This document shows, one piece after another, positions 16,309 through 25,158 of a stretch of DNA of 64,000 nt (the stretch's first letter is position 1; each line of letters starts with the position of its first letter). The notes below the pieces were generated by a model. It saw only the letters and a program-made list of their open reading frames with translations, ran no database searches and was not told where the DNA came from. The position numbers and the translations under genes were made by a program. The stretch is from Acidimicrobiia bacterium (GTDB lineage Bacteria > Actinomycetota > Acidimicrobiia > Acidimicrobiales > Poriferisodalaceae): assembly GCA_022820505.1 (NCBI GenBank), contig JAJEFK010000021.1, positions 124,001 to 188,000 of the forward strand, written 5' to 3'.

Positions 16309-17295
16309 GTGGCGCGCTACGTGCTGACACGGCTCGCGACGACGGTCCCGATCCTGCTGGCCATCTCGTTCGCCGTGTTCTGGGCGGCGAATCAGGTCTC
16401 GGATCCAACGGTCGCGCTCACGGTGAATCCCCGCATCGCGCCAGAGGACATCACCAGGTACCGCGAACACCTCGGGCTCGGTGATCCGATCCTGAGCCGA
16501 TACCTGCAGTGGCTCGGGGACTTCGTGCAAGCCGATCTTGGCATCTCGCTGGTGCGCAACGGTGCGGATGTATGGCCCATCGTGCGCACGGCGTTGGTGA
16601 ACACGCTGGTGCTGGTGAGCTTGGCGGTCGCGCTCTCGCTGGTCGCGGGAATCGCAATCGGCGCGATCTCGGCCATCCGTCGCGGCTCGTTCATCGACTA
16701 CTTGGCCACCACGGTCTCGTTCCTGGGGATTTCCATCCCGGTGTTCTGGCTGGGCCTCATGCTGCAGCTGTTCTTCGGCTTGTACCTCGCAAACTGGCTG
16801 GGGATCGGTCCACCGCTGCTTCCGACGGCGGGACTATACTCGCCTGGCCAGCAGGGCTTCGACCTCGCCGACCGAGTGCGACATCTGGTGCTGCCCACGA
16901 TGGCGCTGTCGCTGCAGCTCATTGCCGTCTACAGCCGCTATATGCGGGCCAGCCTGCTTGATGTCATGAACTCGGATCACGTCCGCGCTGCTCGTGGACG
17001 AGGCCTGCCGGAACGCACCGTGGTGGTTCGTCACGGCGTGCGCAATGCGCTGCTCCCCGTGACTGCGCAGGCCGCCACCGATGCTGGTCAGCTGGTCGGC
17101 GGGCTGGTGGTGACCGAGCTCGTGTTCCAGTACCCGGGCATGGGCCGGTTGTTCGTCGACGCCCTCTACGGCGGCGACTACCCCGTGCTGTTGGCCTCCG
17201 TGATGATCGTTGCAACAGCGGTTTTCTTGGTGAACCTCGCAGGCGATCTCTCCTATGGCGTCCTCGACCCCAGGATCAGGCGTGGCGCTCGCTGA
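16309..17295 (+). CDS. ABC transporter permease, DppB type
   Basis: The product is 328 residues from GTG 16309 (V-A-R-Y-V-L-T-R-L). It is an inner-membrane permease with the classical DppB/OppB plan: one N-terminal helix (~10-30), a periplasmic segment with H-L-G-L-G-D-P-I-L and R-Y-L-Q-W-L-G-D-F, then five more helices. The EAA loop that docks the ATPase reads D-H-V-R-A-A-R-G-R-G-L-P near 222-233. It follows the binding-protein gene by 37 bases and overlaps the next permease gene by up to 41 bases, so the three are one transcription unit. Substrate specificity cannot be read from sequence. Confidence 0.92.
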   Translation: MARYVLTRLATTVPILLAISFAVFWAANQVSDPTVALTVNPRIAPEDITRYREHLGLGDPILSRYLQWLGDFVQADLGISLVRNGADVWPIVRTALVNTLVLVSLAVALSLVAGIAIGAISAIRRGSFIDYLATTVSFLGISIPVFWLGLMLQLFFGLYLANWLGIGPPLLPTAGLYSPGQQGFDLADRVRHLVLPTMALSLQLIAVYSRYMRASLLDVMNSDHVRAARGRGLPERTVVVRHGVRNALLPVTAQAATDAGQLVGGLVVTELVFQYPGMGRLFVDALYGGDYPVLLASVMIVATAVFLVNLAGDLSYGVLDPRIRRGAR

Positions 17296-18157
17296 GCACG
17301 AGCTCGCAGAGCGCCCGTTGATGGCAGCCTGGCGGCGCTTCGCCAGCCGTCGCGTGTCGGTCGTAGCGCTCGTTGTGCTCGTGATCATTGCCGCGGCAGT
17401 CGCCGGTGCCGACCTGATCGCCCCCTTCCGGTCAGGAGAGCAGCATCTCGATCATGTGCTGGCGCCTCCCGGGGCCGATTTCCTGCTCGGGACCGACACT
17501 TTGGGTCGGGACACGCTGAGCCAGACGCTGTATGCCGGCCGGATCTCGCTCGTCATCGGCATATCGGTGGCGCTCATCGCCTCGCTGCTCGGCACGACCG
17601 TCGGCGTGGTCGCCGGCTATCTGGGCGGACGCATCGATGCCGTGTTGATGCGTTTCACCGACACGCTGCTCGCGCTGCCGCTGCTCATGATGATCATCCT
17701 GCTGGCGCGCATCTTGGGCGACAGCGCCGCTGATGTCGTGTTGGTGCTGTCGCTGCTGGGGTGGATGGCGCTGGCCCGCATCATCCGGGCGAAGACGCTG
17801 GCGCTGCGCGAGCAGGAATTCGTTGTGGCGGCCAGCTCGATGGGCGCAAGCACCACGCGGATCATGGTTCGCCACCTGCTGCCAAATCTGGTCGGTGAGA
17901 TCTCTGTCGCGGTATCGCTCGCAGTCGCTGGTGCAATTCTGGCCGAGTCAGTGCTGAGCTTCCTGGGCTTGGGGGTCAGCTCTGCCCACACGCCGACATG
18001 GGGAAACATGATCGGAGGCAACGAGGGCTTCATGACCGTTGAGCCATGGCTGGTGTGGGCGCCCGGATTGGCCATCGTCATCACCGTGTTGGCCGTGAAT
18101 TACGTCGGCGACGGCCTGCGCGATGCGTTTGACGTGCGAGGTGAAGGCCGCAGCTGA
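17255..18157 (+). CDS. ABC transporter permease, DppC type
   Basis: The product is 300 residues from ATG 17255; GTG 17282 is an alternative giving a shorter overlap with the upstream gene. It is a six-helix permease with the DppC signature: F-L-L-G-T-D-T-L-G-R-D near 75-85 after the first helix, five further helices, and an EAA loop R-E-Q-E-F-V-V-A-A-S-S-M-G-A-S near 185-199. It completes the membrane pore of the importer. No oppD/dppD or oppF/dppF gene follows; the next gene is for an HU protein. The ATPases must be shared from elsewhere on the chromosome, as is common for such cassettes. Confidence 0.92.
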   Translation: MASSTPGSGVALAEHELAERPLMAAWRRFASRRVSVVALVVLVIIAAAVAGADLIAPFRSGEQHLDHVLAPPGADFLLGTDTLGRDTLSQTLYAGRISLVIGISVALIASLLGTTVGVVAGYLGGRIDAVLMRFTDTLLALPLLMMIILLARILGDSAADVVLVLSLLGWMALARIIRAKTLALREQEFVVAASSMGASTTRIMVRHLLPNLVGEISVAVSLAVAGAILAESVLSFLGLGVSSAHTPTWGNMIGGNEGFMTVEPWLVWAPGLAIVITVLAVNYVGDGLRDAFDVRGEGRS

Positions 18158-18289
18158 CGGTCGCTCCGAGCGCCGTCGCGGGGTGCAAGTACCGGGTCGC
18201 GCCGATAGACAGCGGGCCGCAATTCCACCACTTGAGGGCTTTTGTGTGCTGAGGTGGTACCCCGAATCGTTTCAGAGAGGAACTGGACT

Positions 18290-18568
18290 GTGGCGAACAA
18301 GGCAGAGACCATCAAGGCAGTAGCCGCCGAGGCCGGTGTGACTGCGAGCGACGCAGAGCGGACGCTGTCGGCATTCTTCGATCTCGTTGCAGCCGAAGTG
18401 AAGGCCGGCGGCAAAGTGACCTGGCCGGGATTCGGCTCGTTCTCCATGTCGGAGCGTGGTGCCCGTATGGGCCGCAACCCCCAGACCGGCGAGTCCATCG
18501 AGATCGGCCCGAGCCGCTCGCTGAAGCTGGCCACCGCTGCGGCCATGAAAAAGCAGCTGATGAGCTGA
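18290..18568 (+). CDS. HU-family DNA-binding protein
   Basis: The product is 92 residues, the HU length, from GTG 18290 behind GAGAGG (18275-18280). HU dimers bend DNA and compact the nucleoid. The core G-F-G-S-F is at 47-51 and the arm motif R-M-G-R-N-P-Q-T-G near 58-66; the arm ends E-I-G-P-S-R-S-L-K-L. It lacks the long Lys-rich C-terminal tail of mycobacterial HupB. The 130-base leader holds an imperfect inverted repeat (18225-18233 with 18252-18259) that could be an mRNA hairpin. The gene is monocistronic and convergent with the MFS gene. Confidence 0.95.
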   Translation: MANKAETIKAVAAEAGVTASDAERTLSAFFDLVAAEVKAGGKVTWPGFGSFSMSERGARMGRNPQTGESIEIGPSRSLKLATAAAMKKQLMS

Positions 18569-18580
18569 GCTGACGCTCAG
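18565..18580. terminator. hairpin spanning two convergent stop codons
   Basis: CTGAGC-TGAC-GCTCAG is a perfect six-base stem with a tetraloop. It covers the stop codon of the HU gene on the plus strand (18566-18568) and that of the MFS gene on the minus strand (18577-18579). It would act, if at all, as a compact bidirectional terminator. No T-tract follows. Confidence 0.4.
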
Positions 18581-19860
18581 TTCAGCGGCGCCGATTGCGG
18601 CGCCACACCATCCCTGCGGCGCATCGTCGCCATGCAGATGCATGCAGTGAGGGCAAGTGCAGCGATGACCGAATAGGTCGCGCTGAAGCTGCCCGTCCGA
18701 TCGGCGAGCCAGCCGCTCGCGGCCGGTCCGATGACCGACGCGGGTCCATAGAACATCGTCATCGAGCCGAGCACCGCGGCGAACGTGCGGTCGGACACGT
18801 GATCGCTCACGAACGTCGCGGTGAGCGATGGGAACGAGAATGACGCTGCGCCGAAAATCACCACGGCGACGATGATCGCCGCGCCGGGCGCACGCGTCGC
18901 CAGGACCACGGCAGCGCCGGAGCTCAAGGCCATGACCGTGGCCATGGTCAAGGGTCGCCCGATCCGATCGCTGAGCCGTCCAAAGGCCAGCGCTCCCACA
19001 ATCGAACCCGCGCCCATCCACGAGAACATGAGCGTCGCGGCGGTGCGGCTGAATTCGTGATCGCCCTCCAGCGCTCGCCCCAAGAAGTTCGCGAACGAGG
19101 ACGTCATGTAGGCGAATGCCATGTATGCCGCGACCGCGCGTTTCCACCCGTGAATCCGGAACAGTGCCCCGAAGCCGCCGGCACCGGCCACCCGCTCGGT
19201 GCGTCGAGCTCGGACGAAGACCGACAAGGCCGCAAGCAGCACCACCGACAGCGCAGCCTGGGCCACCCAGACGGGCCGCCAGATCGCATCGTCGGCTGCA
19301 ATGCTGCGCAGGGCAGCGGTAGCGATGGGCACGCCGATGAGCGCGGCGCCCATGGTGGCGGTGAGCGTGCCGAGAGCGGCGCCGCGGCGGCTCGCCGGCA
19401 CACCTTCGCTGGCGATCACTGGCGCCGTGAGCCAGATGCCGCCGCCGCCGAGACCGGCCAATGCAGTCCCGATCACCACGGCAGTCGGGCCCGACGCCGT
19501 GCCGATCACCGCAAGGCCGACGGTGGACGTGACGATGCCGGCGCGCAGCAGGGTGAACGGTTCGATTCGGCCGGCAGTGAATGTGACGATGATCACCCCG
19601 GTGAAGTAGGCGCCCATGTTGGCCGAGCCGAGCGCGCCGATGAGCGTGTCGCTGAGGTCGAGATCGTCGGCCATGGCGGGCACCAGCACCCCGACTGTGG
19701 CCCGGCCGAAGACATGTGACACCACTCCCGACAGAGCCACCAGCACGACCCGTCCCCAGCGGACGCGCTCGCGCCGGGTGCTCCCGACCTCGCTGGGTAC
19801 CGCTGCGCTAGATGCGGCCTGGCCCGAAGTGACCTCGAAGACGTCGGGCAGGCGGCCCAT
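18577..19860 (-). CDS. MFS transporter
   Basis: The product is 427 residues from ATG 19860, 17 bases after the P450 stop; the longer open frame to 19947 would overlap the P450 gene. After a short cytoplasmic head it shows twelve hydrophobic segments and the MFS A-loop after helix 2-3 (A-G-R-I-E-P-F-T-L-L-R-A-G), with a matching F-G-R-L-S-D-R-I-G-R-P-L in the second half. It is a proton-coupled importer or exporter of unknown substrate. Co-transcription with the P450 suggests it moves the P450 substrate or product. Confidence 0.87.
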   Translation of the reverse strand: MGRLPDVFEVTSGQAASSAAVPSEVGSTRRERVRWGRVVLVALSGVVSHVFGRATVGVLVPAMADDLDLSDTLIGALGSANMGAYFTGVIIVTFTAGRIEPFTLLRAGIVTSTVGLAVIGTASGPTAVVIGTALAGLGGGGIWLTAPVIASEGVPASRRGAALGTLTATMGAALIGVPIATAALRSIAADDAIWRPVWVAQAALSVVLLAALSVFVRARRTERVAGAGGFGALFRIHGWKRAVAAYMAFAYMTSSFANFLGRALEGDHEFSRTAATLMFSWMGAGSIVGALAFGRLSDRIGRPLTMATVMALSSGAAVVLATRAPGAAIIVAVVIFGAASFSFPSLTATFVSDHVSDRTFAAVLGSMTMFYGPASVIGPAASGWLADRTGSFSATYSVIAALALTACICMATMRRRDGVAPQSAPLN

Positions 19861-19877
19861 CTGCGCGGAGGCGGGGT

Positions 19878-21095
19878 TCAGTGCCCCGGCGTGAACCTGA
19901 TCGGCAGTGTCGATGGCCCCCAGATGCCGTTGGACACCGGTTTCCATTCCACGTCGCCGTCGAGACGCAAGTCCGGCATTCGCTTCGCGACGGCCTTGAG
20001 GGCCTCCTGCAGCTCGGCTCGTGCCAGGAACGCGCCGAGGCAGTAGTGGATGCCGCTGCCGAAGGTCATGTGCGGCGCACTCGACCGGCGCGTGATGTCG
20101 AAGCGCAGCGGCTGATCGAACTGCGTCTCGTCATGATTGGCGGCGGTGAAGCTGGGGAAGATCAGCGTGCTGGCCGGGAACTCGATGTCGCGGTACACGA
20201 GATTTTCGCTGGCGTAGCGGGCGGTGCCCCGGATGGCGCCGAAGTGCCGCATGACTTCTTCGGCAGCCAGGGGCGCGAGCGACGGCTCGTCGCGCAGCAG
20301 CCGGAGCTGGTCGGGACAGCGGGCGAACAGCTCCACAGCGCAGGCAAGCTGATTGCGCGTGGTGTCGGTGCCGGCGAGCAGTACGGCGTTGGCCAGCGAC
20401 TGCATCTCCTCAGTGCTCAGCCGGTCGCCTTCCTCCTCCGCGGCGATGAGGTCCGAGAGCAGGTCATCGCGAGGTTCGGCGCGCCGCTCGGCAATGAGCT
20501 TGGACATGTAGGCGCCCATCTCGTCCTGCGCGGCCATGATCGTGTGCAGGTCGCGTGCCAGGTTGCCGTTGAACACCCGGAAGATGTCGGTGGCGAGGCG
20601 GCTGAACAGCTCCCAGTCGTCGCGAGGGGCGCCCAGCAGCTCGCAGATGATCGGAATGGGGTACGGCTCGCAGACCTCAGTGACGAAATCGCCGTGCCCG
20701 CGGGCACACAGCGGGTCGAGCAGCTCATCGATGACCTCAGCCATGAACGGGCGCAGCCGTTCGGCGGCCTTGGGAGTGAACGCCGGCCCGACGAGCCGGC
20801 GCAGCCGCTGGTGCTCGTCGCCCTCCATGCCCAGGATGTTCTGCCCGCTGCGACGGTTCCACTCGGCGTCGTCGACGCCTTGCATCTGGGCGATGAGGCC
20901 GATGGCGCTGAACCAGCGCTTGTCGCGCAGCATGGCGGTCACGTCAGCGTGACGGGTGATGACGTAGCCCAGCGGGGTGCGGGCGATCCAGTTGCGCTCA
21001 GCGAGCCCGATCAGCGCCTCTCGCCTCTCGTCCTCGTCTTCATCGCCTCCGAGACCGACCTCAGGCATGTCGACATCGGCAACAAGTGTGGCCAT
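19878..21095 (-). CDS. cytochrome P450
   Basis: The product is 405 residues, a typical soluble bacterial P450. Heme-binding text F-G-S-G-I-H-Y-C-L-G places the thiolate ligand at Cys352. The I-helix oxygen-activation motif A-G-T-D-T-T is at 241-246, and the K-helix E-x2-R is E-E-V-M-R near 281-285. It would hydroxylate a lipophilic substrate using electrons from a ferredoxin not encoded nearby. It is first in an operon with the MFS transporter and divergent from a crotonase-MDR-amidohydrolase operon, so the set may treat the same compound. The closest family (CYP125/142-like sterol, or terpene P450) cannot be fixed by eye. Confidence 0.94.
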   Translation of the reverse strand: MATLVADVDMPEVGLGGDEDEDERREALIGLAERNWIARTPLGYVITRHADVTAMLRDKRWFSAIGLIAQMQGVDDAEWNRRSGQNILGMEGDEHQRLRRLVGPAFTPKAAERLRPFMAEVIDELLDPLCARGHGDFVTEVCEPYPIPIICELLGAPRDDWELFSRLATDIFRVFNGNLARDLHTIMAAQDEMGAYMSKLIAERRAEPRDDLLSDLIAAEEEGDRLSTEEMQSLANAVLLAGTDTTRNQLACAVELFARCPDQLRLLRDEPSLAPLAAEEVMRHFGAIRGTARYASENLVYRDIEFPASTLIFPSFTAANHDETQFDQPLRFDITRRSSAPHMTFGSGIHYCLGAFLARAELQEALKAVAKRMPDLRLDGDVEWKPVSNGIWGPSTLPIRFTPGH

Positions 21096-21239
21096 GGCCG
21101 CACCCTAACCAGCCCGCCTGCGGCGCCGAACAGAAGCCCACGAGATCGGGTCGAGGCCGACGCTGGTGGTCGCTGCCGAGGCCGCGGGGTGGGCACGAAG
21201 CTGAGCACAGCGCCGTTTGGCAGCCGTACCATTCGCCCG

Positions 21240-21962
21240 ATGAGCGAGACAACAGACAACGGGAGCGGGACGGTTGCGGCGGAGCGGCACGGCGACGTGC
21301 TGCTGGTCCGCGTGGACGACGGCAAGGCCAATGCCTTCTCGGTGCCGATGCTTGCGGCGCTCGATGCCCAGATCGACATTGCCGAGGCAGACGATGAGAT
21401 CGGGGCGGTGGTCATCGCCGGCAATGACCGGGCGTTCTTCGCGGGCTTCGATCTCAACGTGATCCGCGGCGGTGACCGTGCTGCGATCGGCGAGTTGGTC
21501 TCGGCGGGCGGCGCGATGGTGCGGCGCGCCTATGGCGCATCGGTGCCGGTGGTGGCGGCCTGCACCGGCCACGCGGTCGCCGCCGGCGCCTTGTTGCTGC
21601 TCGGCTGCGATCACCGCGTCGGACCCGATGCGCCGGTCAAGATCGGCCTGAACGAAGTGGCGATCGCGCTGACGCTGCCCGACTGGGCCATGACCATCTC
21701 CAAGGAACGGCTGTCGCGCCGTCACCTGCAGCGCTGCGTGGCCAACGCCCGCTTGCTCGACGGCAGCGGGGCGGTCGAGGCCGGCTACTTGGATGAAGCC
21801 GTCAACCCAGATGCCGTGGTGGACAGGTCGCTCGAGGTCGCTGCGGAGCTGGCAGAGACGCTCGATGCCCGCGCCTACGCCGGCACCGTGCGGGCGCTGC
21901 GCGGCGGTGTGCTCACCGAAATGGACGCTTCGGTCGAGCGGGATCGGGCAGCGGCGGCTTGA
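21240..21962 (+). CDS. enoyl-CoA hydratase/isomerase (crotonase) family protein
   Basis: The product is 240 residues from ATG 21240 (M-S-E-T-T-D-N); the much longer upstream frame is antisense to the P450 gene. The crotonase fold shows the first oxyanion segment N-D-R-A-F-F-A-G-F-D-L near residue 61-71 and the second, G-H-A-V-A-A-G-A-L-L-L-L-G-C-D, near 112-126. One acidic residue is kept at the family position (I-G-L-N-E-V-A-I-A near 137-145). Hydration or isomerisation of an enoyl-CoA is the likely reaction. It is at the head of an operon with a quinone-reductase-like MDR enzyme (36 bases on) and an amidohydrolase-like gene. Confidence 0.88.
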   Translation: MSETTDNGSGTVAAERHGDVLLVRVDDGKANAFSVPMLAALDAQIDIAEADDEIGAVVIAGNDRAFFAGFDLNVIRGGDRAAIGELVSAGGAMVRRAYGASVPVVAACTGHAVAAGALLLLGCDHRVGPDAPVKIGLNEVAIALTLPDWAMTISKERLSRRHLQRCVANARLLDGSGAVEAGYLDEAVNPDAVVDRSLEVAAELAETLDARAYAGTVRALRGGVLTEMDASVERDRAAAA

Positions 21963-21998
21963 AACAGAAATGACAGCCAGCGACATGGGGGCTGAGTG

Positions 21999-23018
21999 AT
22001 GAAGGCAATCGTCTTCGACGAGCACGGCGATATCGACGTGCTGGCGTATCGAGACATCGACACGCCCGAGCTGCAACCGGACGAGGCCCGGGTAGCGGTG
22101 CGGGCCTGCTCGCTCAACTACCACGACGTGTTCACCCGCCGGGGCATGCCCGGCATCAAGGTGCCGCTCCCCGGCATCCCCGGCTGCGACGCCGCCGGGC
22201 AGGTTGCCGAGCTCGGGTCCGACGCGGAGGGATGGTCGGTGGGCGACCGGGTGCTCGTTGACCCTGTGCGGTGGGACCGCGGCACCGGCAAGTTCTCCAT
22301 GATCGGCGACACGCTGTGGGGTGCGTACGCCGAGTACGTCGTGGTGGCAGCGAGCCAGCTGATCCCGCTGCCCGACGACGTCTCCTACGAGGACGCTTCG
22401 TGCCTGCCGGTGGCCTACGGCACGGCACACCGGATGATGATCACCCGTGGCGAGGTCGGACCCGATGACACGGTGCTGATCCTGGGCGCCAGCGGGGGAG
22501 TGGGCACCAGCGCGCTGCTGATCTCGAAGATGCGCGGCGCCAAGGTGATCGCCGCCGCAGGAACCGACGAGAAGTGCCAGCGCCTCGCCGACCTCGGTGC
22601 CGACGAGACCATCAACTACTCCGAGGTCGACATCGCCCGGTACTGCCGCGAGCAGACAGGCGGCCTGTTCGGCGGGGGCGGCTACGACGTGGTGGTCAAC
22701 TTCACTGGCGGCGACACTTGGGCCCGCTCGCTGCGATGCGTGCGCCAGGGCGGGCGCGTGCTCACCTGCGGTGCCACGGCCGGCTACGACCCGCCGACCG
22801 ACCTGCGGTTCATCTGGACTGCCGAGATGGACATCCGAGGCTCCAACGGCTGGCAGCGCAGCGATCTCGACGAGTTGCTGCGGATGGTGCAGACCCGCGA
22901 GCTGGTGCCGGTCATCGATTCGCTGGTGCCGCTGCCTGACGGCGTGGAAGCGCACCGGGCCATGGAGGAGCGTCGCTTCTTCGGCAAGATCGTCATCACC
23001 GCCGACGCGCCGGCCTGA
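21999..23018 (+). CDS. MDR-family NAD(P)H:quinone reductase / alcohol dehydrogenase-like protein
   Basis: The product is 339 residues from ATG 21999; a GTG sits immediately before it. N-terminal GroES-like fold (C-S-L-N-Y-H-D-V-F-T-R-R-G near 33-45, P-G-I-P-G-C-D-A-A-G) is followed by a Rossmann domain with L-G-A-S-G-G-V-G-T near 162-170. The structural four-Cys zinc lobe of alcohol dehydrogenases is not evident, and the catalytic zinc set is incomplete (C-D instead of G-H-E), so a zinc-independent quinone or enoyl reductase is more likely than a true alcohol dehydrogenase. NADP preference is not resolvable. It is the second gene of the crotonase operon. Confidence 0.85.
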   Translation: MKAIVFDEHGDIDVLAYRDIDTPELQPDEARVAVRACSLNYHDVFTRRGMPGIKVPLPGIPGCDAAGQVAELGSDAEGWSVGDRVLVDPVRWDRGTGKFSMIGDTLWGAYAEYVVVAASQLIPLPDDVSYEDASCLPVAYGTAHRMMITRGEVGPDDTVLILGASGGVGTSALLISKMRGAKVIAAAGTDEKCQRLADLGADETINYSEVDIARYCREQTGGLFGGGGYDVVVNFTGGDTWARSLRCVRQGGRVLTCGATAGYDPPTDLRFIWTAEMDIRGSNGWQRSDLDELLRMVQTRELVPVIDSLVPLPDGVEAHRAMEERRFFGKIVITADAPA

Positions 23019-23029
23019 GCATCGCTGCC

Positions 23030-23911
23030 GTGCCCGACGACGGGAGTCCCCCGGCCGACGGAGGCGACACCGATGACGTAGGCGTCATCGACTTCCGGTT
23101 CCGACCCATCGGAGCACGCAGCTGGACGCCTGAGACCACCTATCACTACCTCGAGCGGATGGGCCTTGAGCCATGCCCCAGCTTCGAGGCACAGTCTCGC
23201 GACCTGATGTTCGCCGAGATGGACGAGGCCGGCATCGCGCTGGGCGTGATCGGTGTACCGGGGCCGACGGGCATCCGCGGGCTGGACCCCACCGGTTCCG
23301 CCGAGATCCGCCAGATCGTCTCAGAGCATCCAGATCGGTTCGTGGGGTTCGGCTCGGTCGAGCCCAGCGACGTCGAGGCCGCCGTATCAGCCGTCGGTGA
23401 GCTGGCCCGGCAGGGCATGCGCGGCGTCACCGTCGATCCGTCCACCGCCCAGATCAGCCGCCGGTTCGACGATCGCGACCTGTACCCGATCTACGAGGAG
23501 GCGCAACGCCTGGGTCTCATCGTGTCCACCACCATGAGCTGCCTGCTCGGGCCGTACCAAGACGACTGCCGCCCCGAGTACGCCGATCACGTTGCCACCG
23601 ACTTCCCCGGCCTCACCATCTCGATCCAGCACGGCGGTTGGCCGTACGTACGCGAAGCGCTGGGCGTGGCCTACAAGCAGCCCAACGTCGTGATCGTGCC
23701 GGGCCAGTACGTCCACTACGGCTTCCCCGGCTCCGAGGACTACGTGACCGCGCTGGCCCGCCAGCTTCCCGACCAGATCCTGTTCGGCAGCGTCTATCCC
23801 AACTGTGGCCCGCTCACCGACCTGCGCCGCATCGTGACCGGCTGGGAACTGCCGCCGCACATCGAGCGCAAGTATCTGCGCGACAACGCCGCGCGAGTCC
23901 TCGGCCTCTGA
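23030..23911 (+). CDS. amidohydrolase-2-like TIM-barrel protein with eroded metal site
   Basis: The product is 293 residues from GTG 23030, 11 bases after the MDR gene. The barrel is recognisable: S-I-Q-H-G-G-W-P-Y strand, late L-F-G-S-V-Y-P, and a C-terminal N-A-A-R-V-L-G-L helix. However, the first strand reads V-I-D-F-R-F-R-P where active members have the metal pair H-x-H, and the last reads G-S-V-Y-P where the catalytic Asp (G-S-D-Y-P) should be. The central His is kept. It may be a metal-free relative with another chemistry, or a degenerate enzyme kept for a binding role. The intact frame and codon pattern argue against a pseudogene. Confidence 0.8.
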   Translation: MPDDGSPPADGGDTDDVGVIDFRFRPIGARSWTPETTYHYLERMGLEPCPSFEAQSRDLMFAEMDEAGIALGVIGVPGPTGIRGLDPTGSAEIRQIVSEHPDRFVGFGSVEPSDVEAAVSAVGELARQGMRGVTVDPSTAQISRRFDDRDLYPIYEEAQRLGLIVSTTMSCLLGPYQDDCRPEYADHVATDFPGLTISIQHGGWPYVREALGVAYKQPNVVIVPGQYVHYGFPGSEDYVTALARQLPDQILFGSVYPNCGPLTDLRRIVTGWELPPHIERKYLRDNAARVLGL

Positions 23912-24079
23912 ATGCGCCGCGGGCCTCAGGGCACTCGCATTGCCGGACCGCAACGCGGGAGACAAGCCAAACTTGACCGACTCATGGCTTGCATGACGGG
24001 CTCTCACGAATCTGATGGCTGATCGCGTGCCGACAGATCCAGGAATCAGGAGAGCGGGGAACGGAATTCAGGAGGTTCC

Positions 24080-25147
24080 ATGACGAACAAGGTGGAGCTC
24101 ATCACGGCCGTTCGTCCGCGAACCCGACGTGCCGCGGAATTCGCGGTGATGGCGGAAGAAGCGGGCTGGCATGGCATCGGGTTTCTTGACAATCAGAATC
24201 TCTGCGGAGATGTGTATGTCTGTCTGGCGTTGGCGGCCGCAGCGACCGAGCGGATCCAGCTGAGCACCGATGTGACGAACCCGGTGACCCGTCACCCGGC
24301 CGTGACGGCCGGGGCGATCGCAAGCATTCAGGAGGTGTCAGGGGGGCGTGCGTCGCTGGGAATCGGCCGGGGCGACTCGGCGCTGGCGTTTGTGGGGCAC
24401 GCTCCCGCGTACACGAGGCTGCTGGAGAGCTACCTGAAGGCGCTGCAGGCCTATCTGAGGGGGGACAGCGTGGCATTTGGCGAACTGACACCTTGGTGGC
24501 GCGAGATGGCGCCACCCGTCGATGCAGTCCAAGTTGCAGACGCATCTGACGAGAGCCGACTCAGATGGATCGATTCACAGGACGAGAAAGTGCCCGTGTA
24601 CGGCGCTGCGACCGGTCCGAGGGTGATCGGGACGGTGGCCAAACACGCCGACATCGTCATGTTTGCTCTCGGAGCAGACATCGAGCGACTTACATGGGGG
24701 TTGGAGCAGGCCCGAGCCGTGCGTCGCGAGGCAGGCCTGGACCCGGACGGCGCGCGGTATGGCGCATACCTGAATGTCGTCTGCCATTCGGAGTCCGAGT
24801 CTGCTCCCGACACGATCCCGTTCTTGGACACGTTCGTGCGCTTCTCGACGCTGCACGGCAAGACACACGGTCCGGCCACGAAGGCGGCGAAGGAACTCTT
24901 TGCCAGTGCGCACGAGGGGTACCGCATGTGGGACCGCGGCCCATCGCTCGACGTGTCTGCGGAATTCGTCGACCGGTTCGCGATCGTCGGGCCGCCGGAC
25001 ACCTGCATTGGACGCATCCAAGAAATAGTCGACTTGGGAATCGACCGGGTCGTGGTGATGGGCCCGACCGTGGACGACACCGACGATGCCCCGAAGCGGT
25101 ATGCGGAACTGATGGTCCGCGAAGTGCTGCCCGCGTTGGCGAACTGA
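24080..25147 (+). CDS. LLM-class flavin/F420-dependent oxidoreductase
   Basis: The product is 355 residues from ATG 24080, set by a perfect AGGAGG at 24070-24075. It has the luciferase-like TIM barrel: E-A-G-W-H-G-I-G-F-L-D near 25-36, L-S-T-D-V-T-N-P-V-T-R-H-P near 63-75, then G-R-A-S-L-G-I-G-R-G-D-S near 91-102, and a C-terminal I-V-G-P-P-D-T-C-I-G-R-I. The G-x-G-R-G-D-S loop and the T-N-P-V-T-R segment are features of F420-dependent reductases of the MER type. The electron acceptor is unknown. It is convergent with an SDR gene, and the 168-base gap before it shows no other gene. Confidence 0.88.
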   Translation: MTNKVELITAVRPRTRRAAEFAVMAEEAGWHGIGFLDNQNLCGDVYVCLALAAAATERIQLSTDVTNPVTRHPAVTAGAIASIQEVSGGRASLGIGRGDSALAFVGHAPAYTRLLESYLKALQAYLRGDSVAFGELTPWWREMAPPVDAVQVADASDESRLRWIDSQDEKVPVYGAATGPRVIGTVAKHADIVMFALGADIERLTWGLEQARAVRREAGLDPDGARYGAYLNVVCHSESESAPDTIPFLDTFVRFSTLHGKTHGPATKAAKELFASAHEGYRMWDRGPSLDVSAEFVDRFAIVGPPDTCIGRIQEIVDLGIDRVVVMGPTVDDTDDAPKRYAELMVREVLPALAN

Positions 25148-25158
25148 GGCCTCGTCGT

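Noticed and set aside
19881..21239. N-terminal extension of the crotonase
   Set aside because: The open frame is antisense to the P450 gene; ATG 21240 gives the normal length.
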